From: Desulfocicer vacuolatum DSM 3385
GTDB taxonomy: Bacteria > Desulfobacterota > Desulfobacteria > Desulfobacterales > Desulfobacteraceae
Assembly: GCF_900176365.1 (NCBI RefSeq)
Contig: NZ_FWXY01000012.1
Span: 104,082 to 168,081 of the forward strand
DNA: 64,000 bases
Reading direction: 5' to 3'
A program made the position numbers and the translations under genes. Positions 7,545 to 17,008 of the stretch are shown here, piece by piece (the stretch's first letter is position 1; the number at the start of each line of letters is the position of its first letter). The notes below the pieces were generated by a model, which worked only from the letters and a program-made list of their open reading frames with translations, did no database searches and was not told the DNA's origin.

Positions 7545-9326
7545 ATGATTTTCAAAGCAGAACAACTTTACTGGAATGCCGGGGAAAAAAATCAATTAAA
7601 ACTGGACTGGAAACGATTCAGTAAATCCCTTTTAAATGCCTCACCCAACGGCATTGCAGCCCTGGACATGACCTTGAAAATCATGATTTCCAACCAACTG
7701 GCCCAGACGGGGCTGGATCTGTTCCCCGGTGCCATGCTCTCCACCACCCTGCCCGATCTTTCCAAGCATGCCCAACAGGTCCTGAAAGCCGATAAAGCCG
7801 CAGAAGGTATCATTATTAATAGAAACAACGTCCGTTATTCTGTGCTTTTGAACCCCATCCGCCACCGCAATGCAATGTTGGGAATATTTTGCATATTCCA
7901 GGATATGACGGCCCTGGAAAAAATCACCTCACAAATGCAATCTTTCCAGGATCTTTCCATGGAACTTGATACCATCATTGATTCCAGCAACGACGGACTA
8001 TGGATTTGCGATGGAGAAGGAACCATACTCAGGCTCAATCCAGCCTCTGAATATCTCACCCATGTGAAATCAGATGAGGTTCTGGGCAGAAATATATCAG
8101 AACTGGTGGCCGAAGGACTCATTGACCAGTCTGTCACCCTTGAAGTGCTTAAAACCCAAAAAAAGGTCAGCATTCTCCAGCAAACCCGCCACGGTAAAAT
8201 ACTTTTTCTCACGGGCAACCCTGTCTTTGATTCCAACGGCAATCTGTTCAGAGTGGTTGTAAACGAAAGGGATATTACTGAAATCAAGAGTCTCCAGGAA
8301 GAGCTGGAAGAAAAGGTGGCCTTAAACAACCAGTATCGCCAGGATCTGCTGGAGATGCAGATTGAAGAGATGGAATCACGACAAATCATTGCAAAAACCC
8401 CTGAATATATAAATATTATTCAACAGGCCGTAAAACTTGGCACAGTGGATTCCACGGTATTGATTTTGGGCGAATCCGGCACCGGAAAAGGAGTGGTGGC
8501 AGATCTTATTCACAAATATTCCCCCCGGAAAAACCATCCCATGATCAAGCTCAATTGCGGCTCAATCCCCGAATCCCTGGTGGAAAGCGAGTTGTTTGGC
8601 TATGAAAAAGGGGCCTTCACCGGTGCGGGCAAAGGGGGTAAACCGGGTAAATTTGAAATGGCACATAAGGGCATTATTTTTCTGGATGAAATTGCAGAAC
8701 TGCCCCTTTCCTCCCAGGTAAAACTGTTGCGGTTTCTGGAGGATGGACAGATTACCCGGGTGGGTGGAACCGTCAGCCAGAAAGTGGATGTTCGGATTGT
8801 GGCAGCCACCAACCGGAATCTTAAAAAAATGGTGGCCCGGAAACAATTCAGAAGTGATCTGTTTTACCGCCTCAATGTCATTCCCCTGACCATGCTCCCC
8901 TTGCGCAAGCGAAGGGATTGCATCTTACCCCTGATCAACCATTTTACAGATCAATTCTGCCGACGGTATGGTAAAAAAAGGGTTATGTTTTCCCGGGAAG
9001 CCATGAGTGCCATGCTGGAGCACCCCTATCCCGGCAATGTCAGGGAAATGATCAACATATGTGAACGGGTGGTGGTGATGTCCCAGGATGGACATGTCAA
9101 TCTGGAAGATCTGCCGGCAAGTGTCAGGGAGGGCGTGGCAAAAGGTCCCCTGGGGGGTGAGGTGTGGCATCCGGGGCAGACACTCAAAGAAAGAATGGAT
9201 GCCCTGGAAAAAGAGATTCTTGAAAAAGCCCTGAAATTCCATGGCACCCAGGCTAAAATGGCCCATTCTCTGGGACTGAACCAGTCCACTGTGGCCCGTA
9301 AGTTGAAAAAGCACCTCCTGAAATGA
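7545..9326 (+). CDS. PAS-domain sigma-54 transcriptional activator
   Basis: Two PAS-like domains (about 20-115 and 130-245; the second is clear, with DSSNDGLWICDGEGTI) are followed by a short coiled coil. Then come an AAA+ sigma-54 interaction domain (about 280-525; Walker A GESGTGKG near 307, GAFTGA near 356) and a Fis-type helix-turn-helix at the C-terminus. There is no receiver domain, so it is a one-component activator sensing a ligand or redox signal through PAS. ATG 7545 was preferred to TTG 7539. It is convergent with the aldehyde oxidoreductase gene. A candidate -24/-12 promoter upstream of the aminotransferase (13,142-13,156) makes that operon a plausible target (inference). Confidence 0.9.
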   Translation: MIFKAEQLYWNAGEKNQLKLDWKRFSKSLLNASPNGIAALDMTLKIMISNQLAQTGLDLFPGAMLSTTLPDLSKHAQQVLKADKAAEGIIINRNNVRYSVLLNPIRHRNAMLGIFCIFQDMTALEKITSQMQSFQDLSMELDTIIDSSNDGLWICDGEGTILRLNPASEYLTHVKSDEVLGRNISELVAEGLIDQSVTLEVLKTQKKVSILQQTRHGKILFLTGNPVFDSNGNLFRVVVNERDITEIKSLQEELEEKVALNNQYRQDLLEMQIEEMESRQIIAKTPEYINIIQQAVKLGTVDSTVLILGESGTGKGVVADLIHKYSPRKNHPMIKLNCGSIPESLVESELFGYEKGAFTGAGKGGKPGKFEMAHKGIIFLDEIAELPLSSQVKLLRFLEDGQITRVGGTVSQKVDVRIVAATNRNLKKMVARKQFRSDLFYRLNVIPLTMLPLRKRRDCILPLINHFTDQFCRRYGKKRVMFSREAMSAMLEHPYPGNVREMINICERVVVMSQDGHVNLEDLPASVREGVAKGPLGGEVWHPGQTLKERMDALEKEILEKALKFHGTQAKMAHSLGLNQSTVARKLKKHLLK

Positions 9327-9425
9327 GACCATTTCGGCACACTTCACAACACCGGGCATTGGGATGACACAGCCTGCCGGCTCTGCCACCCCGATTTATT
9401 GATAATTCAGTTGATTTTTCAGTTT

Positions 9426-11177
9426 TCAGTCAACGGGAATACCCTTGGGATCCCATCCCCTGAGTTTGTAATAATCCTGAACCAGATAATTCATATCCGC
9501 TTCGGTGATGCCTTTACCGGTTTCAAGCTTTTCTTTTAAAAATCGCTTGGGCAATTGATCATCGGCCATGGTCAGCCCTTCCCTTAAGTTGAACCGCCGG
9601 GTATCATCGGTGATTCGGGCTGCCACAGCTTTAAGATCAGATTTGGAAAATTTTTCGCCGGTGGTCATTTCAAAAACAGCGGCCAACTCCTCCCAGGTAT
9701 AAAAATCCCTGTAAAACCGACAAAAGATAATGGCATCAAACAAAGTACATCGGTCCTCAAAATCAAGGAACATTTCAGCCTTGTCCTCCAGCTGATCCGG
9801 ATCAATCATACCGGCCAGTTCAGGTTTATAAAAGGTGCTTCTCAAATGACAGGCCCCCCGGGGACTGATGGCATAGGCAAGGCCCATTCCCTTTAACACC
9901 CTGGGATCATATCCTGCCGGTTCAAGACCCTTGACATGGATGGCCACATCTTCCATATCCAGCTCCACACTGGCCGTTTTAATACCCTCGGCAATGAGGC
10001 CCCCCAATCCTTCCCTGCGGGCAATTTTATAAAGAAGATCTGCCACAACTTCGGCATCGCCATAGGGAAGATTTTCTTTTATTTTACCCCGTTGGGATGC
10101 TTCAATGGCAAGGGCCGCAAGGTTACCGGCACTCATGGTATCCATGCCCAGGCGATCGCAGATGTCGTTGAGCCACACAATGTCCTCAATGCTGTCAATC
10201 ATGCAAAGACCGCCAAAGGCATAGATGGTTTCATATTCAGGACCTTCCAGCTGAAGCCCTTTGTGACGACCTTCTTTGACTGTGACAAATTTACCACACC
10301 CCATGAAGCAGGTTTTACATGACCTTGGTTTGGGGTCCAGGCGCTCCTTCATGCTCTGGGCATTAATCTTTTCCCAGTGCTCGCATTTCCCCTTGGACCA
10401 GTATTTTGTGGGAAAGGCACCGGCATTGTTTAAACCGGCCACCATCACAGGGGTTCCCTGGGTTCTGTAGGTATTTGTGGCCACATGATCCTTAAGTTCC
10501 CGGAGCATATCCTTTGCATATTTTTTAATTTTATCAGGATCATGAAATTCCCGTCGGCAAGATCCATGGAACACCATGGCTTTCACCTTTTTAGACCCCA
10601 AAACAGCCCCCATGCCGCAACGTCCGGCCGATCGCCAATAATCGTTTTCCACCACGGCAAACCGCACCAGATTCTCTCCGGCAGGCCCGATGACCAAAGC
10701 GCCGCAGCCTTTGACACCGCACCGTTCCTTGACAAGGTCTTCGGTTTCATAACTCTCTTTTCCCCAAAGATCATCCGCATCGTGGAATTTAACCTCTGTA
10801 TCAGAAATCTCCAGCCACACAGGATGATCCGAGGCCCCCTTTAAAATCACAAAATCATATCCGGTACGACTCATGGAGATGGCAACGCTTCCCCCGGAAT
10901 AGGATTCCCCATAAAAACCGGTGAGGGGCGATTTGGTGTAAATACCATACCGGCAACTGCCGTAAAGCCTGCTGTCCGTTGCAGGGCCAAGTCCCATGAT
11001 AAAGCTGTTATCAGGGGACAGGGCATCCACCTGGGGGGGATTATGTTCCAGCAGCAGCCTGGTTCCCAGACCTTTGCCGCCCATATATTGTTTAAGGACC
11101 TCTTCTTTAATGGGTTCTATTGTCACTTCCTGACTGCTCACATCAATGATAATGAGACGCTTGAAAAAACCTTTCAT
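9426..11177 (-). CDS. Aldehyde:ferredoxin oxidoreductase (tungsten pterin enzyme)
   Basis: This is an AOR-family protein of 583 aa, slightly shorter than the ~605-aa archetype. It oxidises aldehydes to carboxylic acids with ferredoxin as acceptor, using a tungsto-bispterin and one [4Fe-4S] cluster. The cluster ligands are visible as RSCKTCFMGC (C-x2-C-x3-C) with a late Cys in DRCTLF or FCRFYRD. The pterin-binding N-terminal domain shows YMGGKGLGTRLLL and GPATDSRLYGSCRYGI. It is cytoplasmic. It probably follows the class-III aminotransferase on the same strand (458-bp gap containing a repeat), so it may oxidise the semialdehyde produced by that enzyme. That link is an inference; it could instead be a general aldehyde scavenger. 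Confidence 0.92.
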   Translation of the reverse strand: MKGFFKRLIIIDVSSQEVTIEPIKEEVLKQYMGGKGLGTRLLLEHNPPQVDALSPDNSFIMGLGPATDSRLYGSCRYGIYTKSPLTGFYGESYSGGSVAISMSRTGYDFVILKGASDHPVWLEISDTEVKFHDADDLWGKESYETEDLVKERCGVKGCGALVIGPAGENLVRFAVVENDYWRSAGRCGMGAVLGSKKVKAMVFHGSCRREFHDPDKIKKYAKDMLRELKDHVATNTYRTQGTPVMVAGLNNAGAFPTKYWSKGKCEHWEKINAQSMKERLDPKPRSCKTCFMGCGKFVTVKEGRHKGLQLEGPEYETIYAFGGLCMIDSIEDIVWLNDICDRLGMDTMSAGNLAALAIEASQRGKIKENLPYGDAEVVADLLYKIARREGLGGLIAEGIKTASVELDMEDVAIHVKGLEPAGYDPRVLKGMGLAYAISPRGACHLRSTFYKPELAGMIDPDQLEDKAEMFLDFEDRCTLFDAIIFCRFYRDFYTWEELAAVFEMTTGEKFSKSDLKAVAARITDDTRRFNLREGLTMADDQLPKRFLKEKLETGKGITEADMNYLVQDYYKLRGWDPKGIPVD

Positions 11178-11460
11178 AGTGCTTCCTTATCCGGTGAAAA
11201 CCGGCTTTAGAGAATCCGCCGTTAGTAATCTGGCGTTCTTTAAAAAAATCACATTTTCTTGCCGTCCCATGGACCGGGCAAACGAAAAATCCAGAATGAC
11301 GGACACCTTTATCATAATTTGGTGGGGGCAGGCATTATAACATCCCAGGACCCATTATTTCAAAAAAGGTATGGAGTGCCCCGTGTTGTAACCGAGTAAA
11401 CGGGCTGGAGACCGATTCATCAACCAACCGGCCCGTGATCTATTTTTTTTATGTGAAAAG

Positions 11461-11640
11461 GCAGCCTCCAAGGCAAGCTAAGGCAGAGCCGCCACCCGAT
11501 GGGAAATAGGAACCGGACAATTGAGCTGTCTACAGTTCCGGTGGGACCATTGCCCATCGAGGGGCGGCGGTATAATACCATTTTCAATTTTCTTTGTGGG
11601 CAGAACCGTATCAGAATGCGGTCTGCCCTTGAGGTTTATT
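11461..11640 (+). repeat. Interspersed beta unit joined to a partial alpha unit
   Basis: The beta unit begins GCAGCCTCCAAGGCAAGC and contains the long palindrome GAACCGGACAATTGAGC/TGTCTACAGTTCCGGT. It ends GGGGCGGCGGTATAATACCA and is followed by the GGGCAGAACC...GGTCTGCCC hairpin of alpha. The beta part is nearly identical to the copies at 29,281 (inverted) and 35,521. It fills the gap between AOR and the aminotransferase and reaches the aminotransferase stop codon. Confidence 0.9.
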
Positions 11641-12943
11641 TACAGACTTCTTCCAGACTTTCCTCAAGAATGGAAAGGCCCTTATCCAATTGCTCATCAG
11701 TGATAACAAAGGGCATCAGGGTTCGAATAACATTGCCAAAGTTACCGCAGGAAAGAACAATCAAGCCCTTGTCATAACAGATCTGGATCAATTTTTTGGC
11801 CTGTTCCGTGGCAGGCTCTTTGGTTTCTCTGTCTTTAACAAGTTCCAGGGCCAGCATGGGGCCCTTGCCCCTTACTTCACCAATGATTTCATGGGATTTC
11901 TGCATGGCGGTGAATCGTTCCCAAAGGGTTTCACCCAAGGCTTTGGAACGTTCCATTAATTTATCTTCAAATAAAACCTCAAGTACGGCAAGGGCTGCAC
12001 TGCAGGAGATGGGATTACCGCTGTAAGTTCCACCAAGACCGCCGGCGTGGGGAACATCCATGATATCTTTTCGACCGGTTACGGCACTAAGCGGCATACC
12101 GCCTGCAAGGCTCTTGGCCTGGGTGACAAGATCCGGTTCAATACCCCAGTGCTCAATGGCAAGGAACTTACCGGTGCGACCGGCACCGGCCTGGACTTCA
12201 TCAATGATAAGCATGATGCCGTATTTTTTACAAATTTCAGCAAGCTTAGGAAAGTATTCCGGCGGTGGTGTCACAAAACCGCCTTCTCCCTGAATGGGTT
12301 CTGCAATGACGGCTGCAGTGAAATCAGGATCCACGTTGGTGATGAAATATTCTTCAAGATAATCTGCACAATAAGTATTACACTGGGGACGCTTCAGACC
12401 AAAGGGGCAGCGATAGCAGTAGGGATAAGGCATGCGATAGATTTCCGGGGCAAAGGGGCCAAATCCATATTTGTAAGGTTTTACCTTACTTGTCAGGGAC
12501 ATGGTGAGCAGGGTCCTGCCATGGAAACCGTTTTCAAAACAGATAATGCCCGGACGTTTGGTGGCATATCTTGCAATTTTAACGGCATTTTCAACGGCTT
12601 CAGCACCACTGTTGGCAAACATGGTCATCTTTTCAAAATCACCGGGAACCAGGTGGTTCAATTTATCAGCCAATTCCACATAGGAGTCATACATGCCCAC
12701 GTGAAAACAGGTATGAATGAATTTGTCTGCCTGATCTTTTATGGCTGCCACCACCTTGGGATGACAATGCCCCACATTGTTGACACCGATGCCACCGGCA
12801 AAATCAATGAAATCACGACCGTCAACATCGGTCATCACAGCACCGGATGCATGGCTGATAACAGCCGGAGTGATGTTGGCAGGTCCCTGGGGAACACTGT
12901 TTTTACGCATAGCCATAAACCGATCATACTTTTCTGAACTCAT
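11636..12943 (-). CDS. Class-III aminotransferase (4-aminobutyrate aminotransferase-like)
   Basis: This PLP fold-type I aminotransferase starts at ATG 12943 with GGGAG 9 nt upstream, giving 435 aa. Family features are NSGAEAVENAVKIAR, the acidic motif IIDEVQAGAGRTG that holds the PLP pyridine nitrogen, and the Schiff-base lysine in TQAKSLAGG. A cysteine-rich insertion (YCYRCPFG...CNTYC, near 195-215) is typical of bacterial GabT-like enzymes. Expected reaction: omega-amino acid plus 2-oxoglutarate to semialdehyde plus glutamate. The aldehyde oxidoreductase gene downstream could oxidise the semialdehyde, and the divergent TRAP transporter could import the substrate. Exact substrate (GABA, 5-aminovalerate, beta-alanine) is not determined. 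Confidence 0.88.
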   Translation of the reverse strand: MSSEKYDRFMAMRKNSVPQGPANITPAVISHASGAVMTDVDGRDFIDFAGGIGVNNVGHCHPKVVAAIKDQADKFIHTCFHVGMYDSYVELADKLNHLVPGDFEKMTMFANSGAEAVENAVKIARYATKRPGIICFENGFHGRTLLTMSLTSKVKPYKYGFGPFAPEIYRMPYPYCYRCPFGLKRPQCNTYCADYLEEYFITNVDPDFTAAVIAEPIQGEGGFVTPPPEYFPKLAEICKKYGIMLIIDEVQAGAGRTGKFLAIEHWGIEPDLVTQAKSLAGGMPLSAVTGRKDIMDVPHAGGLGGTYSGNPISCSAALAVLEVLFEDKLMERSKALGETLWERFTAMQKSHEIIGEVRGKGPMLALELVKDRETKEPATEQAKKLIQICYDKGLIVLSCGNFGNVIRTLMPFVITDEQLDKGLSILEESLEEVCK

Positions 12944-13705
12944 GTTATTTATCTCCCATACTGAATTAATGATCAATGACACATTTTGTGGGCCGATGGC
13001 ATGGAAATTAAGATCAACACACAAAACCTGTCATCGAGTGAAAATAATGATGCAATTGTGGGACGTTGTCATCCAGCGATAACATATCTCAGGGAAGTCA
13101 TTGGACTTACCCAAACGAATGTCGTTTTGTTAACGATAAAAGCAAAAAAGATGCCATATGAGATATAATAATATTCTCGATTAAAGACGGGTCCGCCCGT
13201 GGGCGGTATATGGCATATATAGCTGTAATCATCCCATATATGAAGAGCCAAAACATATAATTTCGTTAGAAAGGGAAAGGAGAGCGAAGAATCAACAAAA
13301 TAATAATGATTCCTGTTTTGGCGAAAAAACAATGCGCATTTGCATAAAAATGCAATTTTGCATATACAAAAAGAAAAATCCCGCCACAAACGAACAAATA
13401 ATCTGTAATTAATAAACGTTATGATTTGAAAAATAATTTCGTATGCCTGGGAGAGGATGGAATCAATAAAATAATATGCAATTATGCATATATAAACATC
13501 TTCACATAAAACATTTCTCGATCTAAAACGCCTGTAAATAAAGATCCTGCTGCTAAAAACAATATGGTATATAGCTTGCATAAGAAGCATGTACTTAGGC
13601 CATCGACCATGGTTAATGCAATGTGCCGGTCAAAAGGCAGGAATCCCACAGGCAAAACAACCTTGGTCACTGACTCAAAACAATTTAAAAGGGAGAAGAA
13701 ACACC
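12944..13705. other. Long AT-rich divergent regulatory region
   Basis: No convincing gene lies in these ~760 bp between the aminotransferase and the TRAP genes. It holds a sigma-54-type promoter, an inverted repeat ATGCCATAT (13,151) / ATATGGCAT (13,208) and a remnant of the alpha repeat (about 13,189-13,209). Two octamer-like palindromes are also present: TTGCAT-AAAA-ATGCAA at 13,340-13,355 and ATATGCAATTATGCATAT at 13,474-13,491. The last two look like protein-binding sites. Confidence 0.5.
13142..13156 (-). promoter_or_regulatory. Candidate sigma-54 (-24/-12) promoter for the aminotransferase
   Basis: The minus strand reads TGGCATCTTTTTTGC, i.e. TGGCAT-N5-TTGC with the required GG-N10-GC spacing. 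It lies ~200 bp upstream of the aminotransferase ATG. The nearest activator of the right class is encoded at 7545-9326. Confidence 0.55.
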
Positions 13706-14761
13706 ATGTTAAAACGGCGAATAAATCTTTTTTTGAGAAATACTCTCTTCGCTATGATGCTTTCTATCATTATAACCGGATTTGGCACAGGATTTGTAAA
13801 TGACGCCCATGCCGCGAAAAAATTCAAATTCACCATGCAAAATATGTTTTCCCTGAACCATCCCATCACCGTTGCCGTGGCAAAGATGGCAAAAGAAGTA
13901 AAAAAGAACACCAACGGACAGGTTATCATCCAGGTGCTTCCCTCCGGCGCCCTCATAAAAGGCCCCAACATTTTTGAAACTGTTGGAAACGGTGCCATTG
14001 ACATGGGTACCACCTGTTCCTGCTACCATGGCGGCATCCTTCCCGTTGCAGCCACTGCCTTTGCCCTTCCCGGTGATCCCAGGGGTGTTGATCAGATCCT
14101 TGAATTCATCTACGACGAAGAGGTCTTAAAATTTTACAGGGATGCATATGCCAAGGTCAATGTGTTCTACGGTGCGCCCCTTGTCATGGACGGTTATACC
14201 ATCGTCTCCAAAGAACCCATCACTTCCTGGGAAGACTTAAGCAAGCTTAAGGTTCGCGCTTCCGGTACCATTGCCAAAACCCTCCAGAAAATGGAAGTTC
14301 CCACGGTATTCATTCCTTTTTCTGAAATCTATGTGGCCCTTTCCAGAGGTACCATTGATGCTGAAATCAGTGGCAGTCATACGGAAAGTTACCTGGCAAA
14401 AACCTTTGAGGTTGCAAAATATCAGACAGTTCCCGATATTTCCGGTGCCCAGAACTGTGAAGTGATCATTAACCAGGATCGCTGGAATGAACTTCCTGAA
14501 AACCTGCAGGTTGCCTTTGAAAAAGAACTCAAAGCATGTTCCACACATGTAGCAGCCCTTTTTGCTGCCGAGAATCAGGTGGTCAGAGAGAAAATGGAAG
14601 CCCAGGGTGCTGAGTATGTTGAACTTCCCCAGGACGTTGTGAAAAAATGGATCTCAACGGCTGTGAGCATGTGGGATGAAGATCTTTCCAAGGATGAACT
14701 GTCTGCCCAGTACATCCAGCTTGTTAAAAAAGATCTTAAAAAGAGAGGCTACGACCTGTAA
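13706..14761 (+). CDS. TRAP transporter solute-binding protein (DctP family)
   Basis: ATG 13706 has GGGAGAAG 7 nt upstream and opens a signal peptide: a basic start LKRRINLFLRN, a hydrophobic stretch and an AHA-AKK cleavage site near residue 33. The mature part is a DctP/TAXI-type periplasmic binding protein, with conserved KVRASGTIAKTLQKM and ALSRGTIDAEISGS regions around the ligand arginine. Total length is 351 aa. It captures an organic anion in the periplasm for the DctQM permease encoded next. The ligand is unknown; the divergent aminotransferase and AOR suggest an amino or keto acid. A hairpin separates it from dctQ, as expected when binding protein is made in excess. Confidence 0.9.
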   Translation: MLKRRINLFLRNTLFAMMLSIIITGFGTGFVNDAHAAKKFKFTMQNMFSLNHPITVAVAKMAKEVKKNTNGQVIIQVLPSGALIKGPNIFETVGNGAIDMGTTCSCYHGGILPVAATAFALPGDPRGVDQILEFIYDEEVLKFYRDAYAKVNVFYGAPLVMDGYTIVSKEPITSWEDLSKLKVRASGTIAKTLQKMEVPTVFIPFSEIYVALSRGTIDAEISGSHTESYLAKTFEVAKYQTVPDISGAQNCEVIINQDRWNELPENLQVAFEKELKACSTHVAALFAAENQVVREKMEAQGAEYVELPQDVVKKWISTAVSMWDEDLSKDELSAQYIQLVKKDLKKRGYDL

Positions 14762-14772
14762 ATTTCAGTTGC

Positions 14773-14799
14773 GACCTTTCCCACGGGAAAGGTCAGTTT
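14773..14799 (+). terminator. Hairpin after the first dctP gene (attenuator-like)
   Basis: GACCTTTCCC and GGGAAAGGTC form a 9-10 bp stem with a very short loop, followed by AGTTTT. The poor T tract suggests partial termination or 3'-end protection of the dctP message rather than a full stop, since dctQ follows. Confidence 0.5.
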
Positions 14800-15035
14800 T
14801 ACGAAAATGTCAGGGGCAGGCCCCGGGTCTGTCCCTTTGCAAGGGAGATCTCATATATTTTTTCCCCGGCTGACAACATTTCATTTTTCATTACACAGGT
14901 TAATTTGTCATATTTTCCCCGGCCATTGCCTGTCATTACCGGGAAATATCATTTTCATCTCTTATTTCTGAATTTTATAATACTTTTAAAATCAGAAACG
15001 CCCTTGGTTCTGGCTTGGCCAGGTTAGGATTCACT

Positions 15036-15545
15036 ATGCTACTTTTAAAAAAATTCATCAATATCATTGAAAAGATAAATGAGGCCATGGGAAAAGGTGC
15101 CAGTTATCTGATCTTTGTATTTATGACTCTCATGGTTTACGAAGTCATCGCCCGTTACTTTTTTGCAAGCCCCACCATCTGGGTCCACGAAATATGCGGC
15201 CAGCTTTTCGCAGGCTATGTCGCCCTCACCGGCGGATGGGTTCTTCTGGAAAAAGGTCATGTGGCTGTTGATATTATTTACCAGCATTTCCCCAAATCCG
15301 GAAAACTTTTCGCAGACATTCTCGTATCCTTTGTGGGATTTTTCATGTTTTCTATTCTTTTCTGGCAGGGATACAAATTTGCCTGGCACGCAGTTATAAC
15401 GAATCAGCACTCACACACCATATTTGGCCCTCCCATGTGGCCGGTGAAAATGATGATTCCCGCAGGCGCATTGTTTTTTCTTTTACAGCTCACAGCTGAT
15501 TTGGCAAAAACCATTGTCAAACACCAGGAAAGGAGTGTTCGATGA
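15036..15545 (+). CDS. TRAP transporter small permease (DctQ family)
   Basis: This is a 169-aa membrane protein with four predicted helices, including FVFMTLMVYEVIARYF and the signature WVHEICGQLFAGYVALTGGWVL. ATG 15036 was chosen over an upstream TTG. It forms the small subunit of the Na+-driven TRAP permease with DctM. Its TGA stop overlaps the dctM ATG (ATGA), indicating translational coupling. Confidence 0.88.
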   Translation: MLLLKKFINIIEKINEAMGKGASYLIFVFMTLMVYEVIARYFFASPTIWVHEICGQLFAGYVALTGGWVLLEKGHVAVDIIYQHFPKSGKLFADILVSFVGFFMFSILFWQGYKFAWHAVITNQHSHTIFGPPMWPVKMMIPAGALFFLLQLTADLAKTIVKHQERSVR

Positions 15546-16864
15546 ATCCCGGTTTAATAGTAGCTCTCATGTTCCTTGCCGTCATTGTTCTTTTTATTTT
15601 GAGAACACCGGTGGCCTTTACCCTGGGTGTGGTGGGTATTGGATTTCTCCTGCTCCTTAACGGGCCGCGATTCCTTATGATGCTGCCGCCGGCCATCCTT
15701 GAAACCATGACCAGTATCATCCTCCTGGCCATTCCATTATTTATTTTCATTGGGTGCATGCTGGAAAAGTCAGGCATTGCCGATGAAATTTTTGAAATGA
15801 TCTATAAATGGCTGGGACCTGTGCCCGGCGGCCTTGCCATTGGTACGGTTTTTATCTGTGTGATATTTGCCGCCATGGTGGGCGTTGTGGGAGCCGCAAC
15901 GGTGACCATGGGCCTCATCGCCCTTCCGGCCATGCTGAAACGAAATTACAAATCCACCCTGGCCATTGGATGTATTTCCGGTGGAGGTGCATTGGGATTT
16001 TTAATTCCCCCCAGTGTTACCATGATTGTTTATGCCTCTTTGTCTAACCTTTCCATTGGTAAAATGTTTCTGGCAGGGGTGATTCCGGGCTTTCTTCTGG
16101 CCGGTCTTTTCATGTCCTATATTCTCATCAGAAGTCTTCTTGATCCCACCCTGGCGCCGCCCATTCCTGTGGAAGAACGGGCCACCTGGGCAGAAAAATT
16201 TGCCTCCATTAAAAATCTTGCCATGCCCTTTGTATTGATTTTTTCCATCATGGGCACCATTTTTTCCGGTCTTGCCACCCCCACGGAAGCGGCTGCTGTG
16301 GGTGCTTTTGTCTCCATGGGTATTGTGCTGATCCGGGAAAAATCAGCTAAGAAGACCATGAAAGTGGTCACCGATGCCGCAGAAAAAACAGCTCTTTTAA
16401 CCAGCATGGTATTGTGGATTATCATTGGATGTCTTGCATTCTCTGCCGTGGTCAATACACTGGGGCTGCCGCTTTTATTAAAAGATTTCATTGATGCCCT
16501 TGGTATCAACCGATGGGTGGTTCTTGTTGCCATGCAGCTTAGTTTTTTCATGCTGGGTATGGTTATGGATGATTTGCCCATTATCATGATCACCGTACCC
16601 ATCTATGTGCCCCTGGTCACCCTGCTGGGATTTGATCCGCTGTGGTTTGGTATTCTCTTTATTGTGAATATGCAGATGGCCTACCTGACACCGCCCTTTG
16701 GATTTGTCCTCTTTTACATGAAAGGAGTGGTGCCCCCCCATATTACCATGGGGGATATTTACCGGTCGGTGTGGCCTTTTATAGGTCTTCAGGCCCTTTG
16801 TCTTTTGATCATTATTTTCTTTCCCCAGGTTGTTTTGTGGCTTCCTTCTGTGGTGGGGATGTAA
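15542..16864 (+). CDS. TRAP transporter large permease (DctM family)
   Basis: This is a 440-aa protein with about 12 transmembrane segments and the DctM signatures: LLAIPLFIFIGCMLEKSGI, the GAATVTMGLIALPAML region, and the second half-repeat LPIIMITVPIYVPL. It performs Na+-coupled uptake of the substrate delivered by the DctP protein. Last gene of a dctPQM operon, followed 48 nt later by a strong hairpin terminator. Confidence 0.92.
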   Translation: MNPGLIVALMFLAVIVLFILRTPVAFTLGVVGIGFLLLLNGPRFLMMLPPAILETMTSIILLAIPLFIFIGCMLEKSGIADEIFEMIYKWLGPVPGGLAIGTVFICVIFAAMVGVVGAATVTMGLIALPAMLKRNYKSTLAIGCISGGGALGFLIPPSVTMIVYASLSNLSIGKMFLAGVIPGFLLAGLFMSYILIRSLLDPTLAPPIPVEERATWAEKFASIKNLAMPFVLIFSIMGTIFSGLATPTEAAAVGAFVSMGIVLIREKSAKKTMKVVTDAAEKTALLTSMVLWIIIGCLAFSAVVNTLGLPLLLKDFIDALGINRWVVLVAMQLSFFMLGMVMDDLPIIMITVPIYVPLVTLLGFDPLWFGILFIVNMQMAYLTPPFGFVLFYMKGVVPPHITMGDIYRSVWPFIGLQALCLLIIIFFPQVVLWLPSVVGM

Positions 16865-16911
16865 AGTTGCCTGTCATTTAAAAAAACAAACGTTTTCATT
16901 TTTTTCAGCAC

Positions 16912-16956
16912 AAAAAAGCCGCTGCATCACCTTCTCTGGTGATGCAGCGGCTTTTT
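16912..16956. terminator. Bidirectional intrinsic terminator
   Basis: AAAAAAGCCGCTGCATCACC, a 6-nt loop, then the exact complement and T5. The A and T tracts on both sides let it serve dctM on the plus strand and the GNAT gene on the minus strand. Confidence 0.9.
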
Positions 16957-17008
16957 CAACATGAATGGATTATGTTATGGGCTGGGCAATGTAAGCGTCC
17001 ATGCCGGT

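Noticed and set aside
11190..11215. GC-N10-CC pattern upstream of the AOR gene as a sigma-54 promoter
   Set aside because: Spacing fits but the -12 element reads AAGC and the -24 lacks TGG; too weak to list.
13199..13216. Plus-strand TGGGCGGTATATGGC as a sigma-54 promoter for the first TRAP operon
   Set aside because: GG-N10-GC is present but both elements are poor and lie inside an alpha-repeat remnant.
13069..13590. 173-residue minus-strand frame opposite the TRAP promoter region
   Set aside because: Low-complexity, Phe/Tyr/Ile/Cys-rich translation of AT-rich spacer containing palindromes and a repeat remnant; no ribosome site and no family features.
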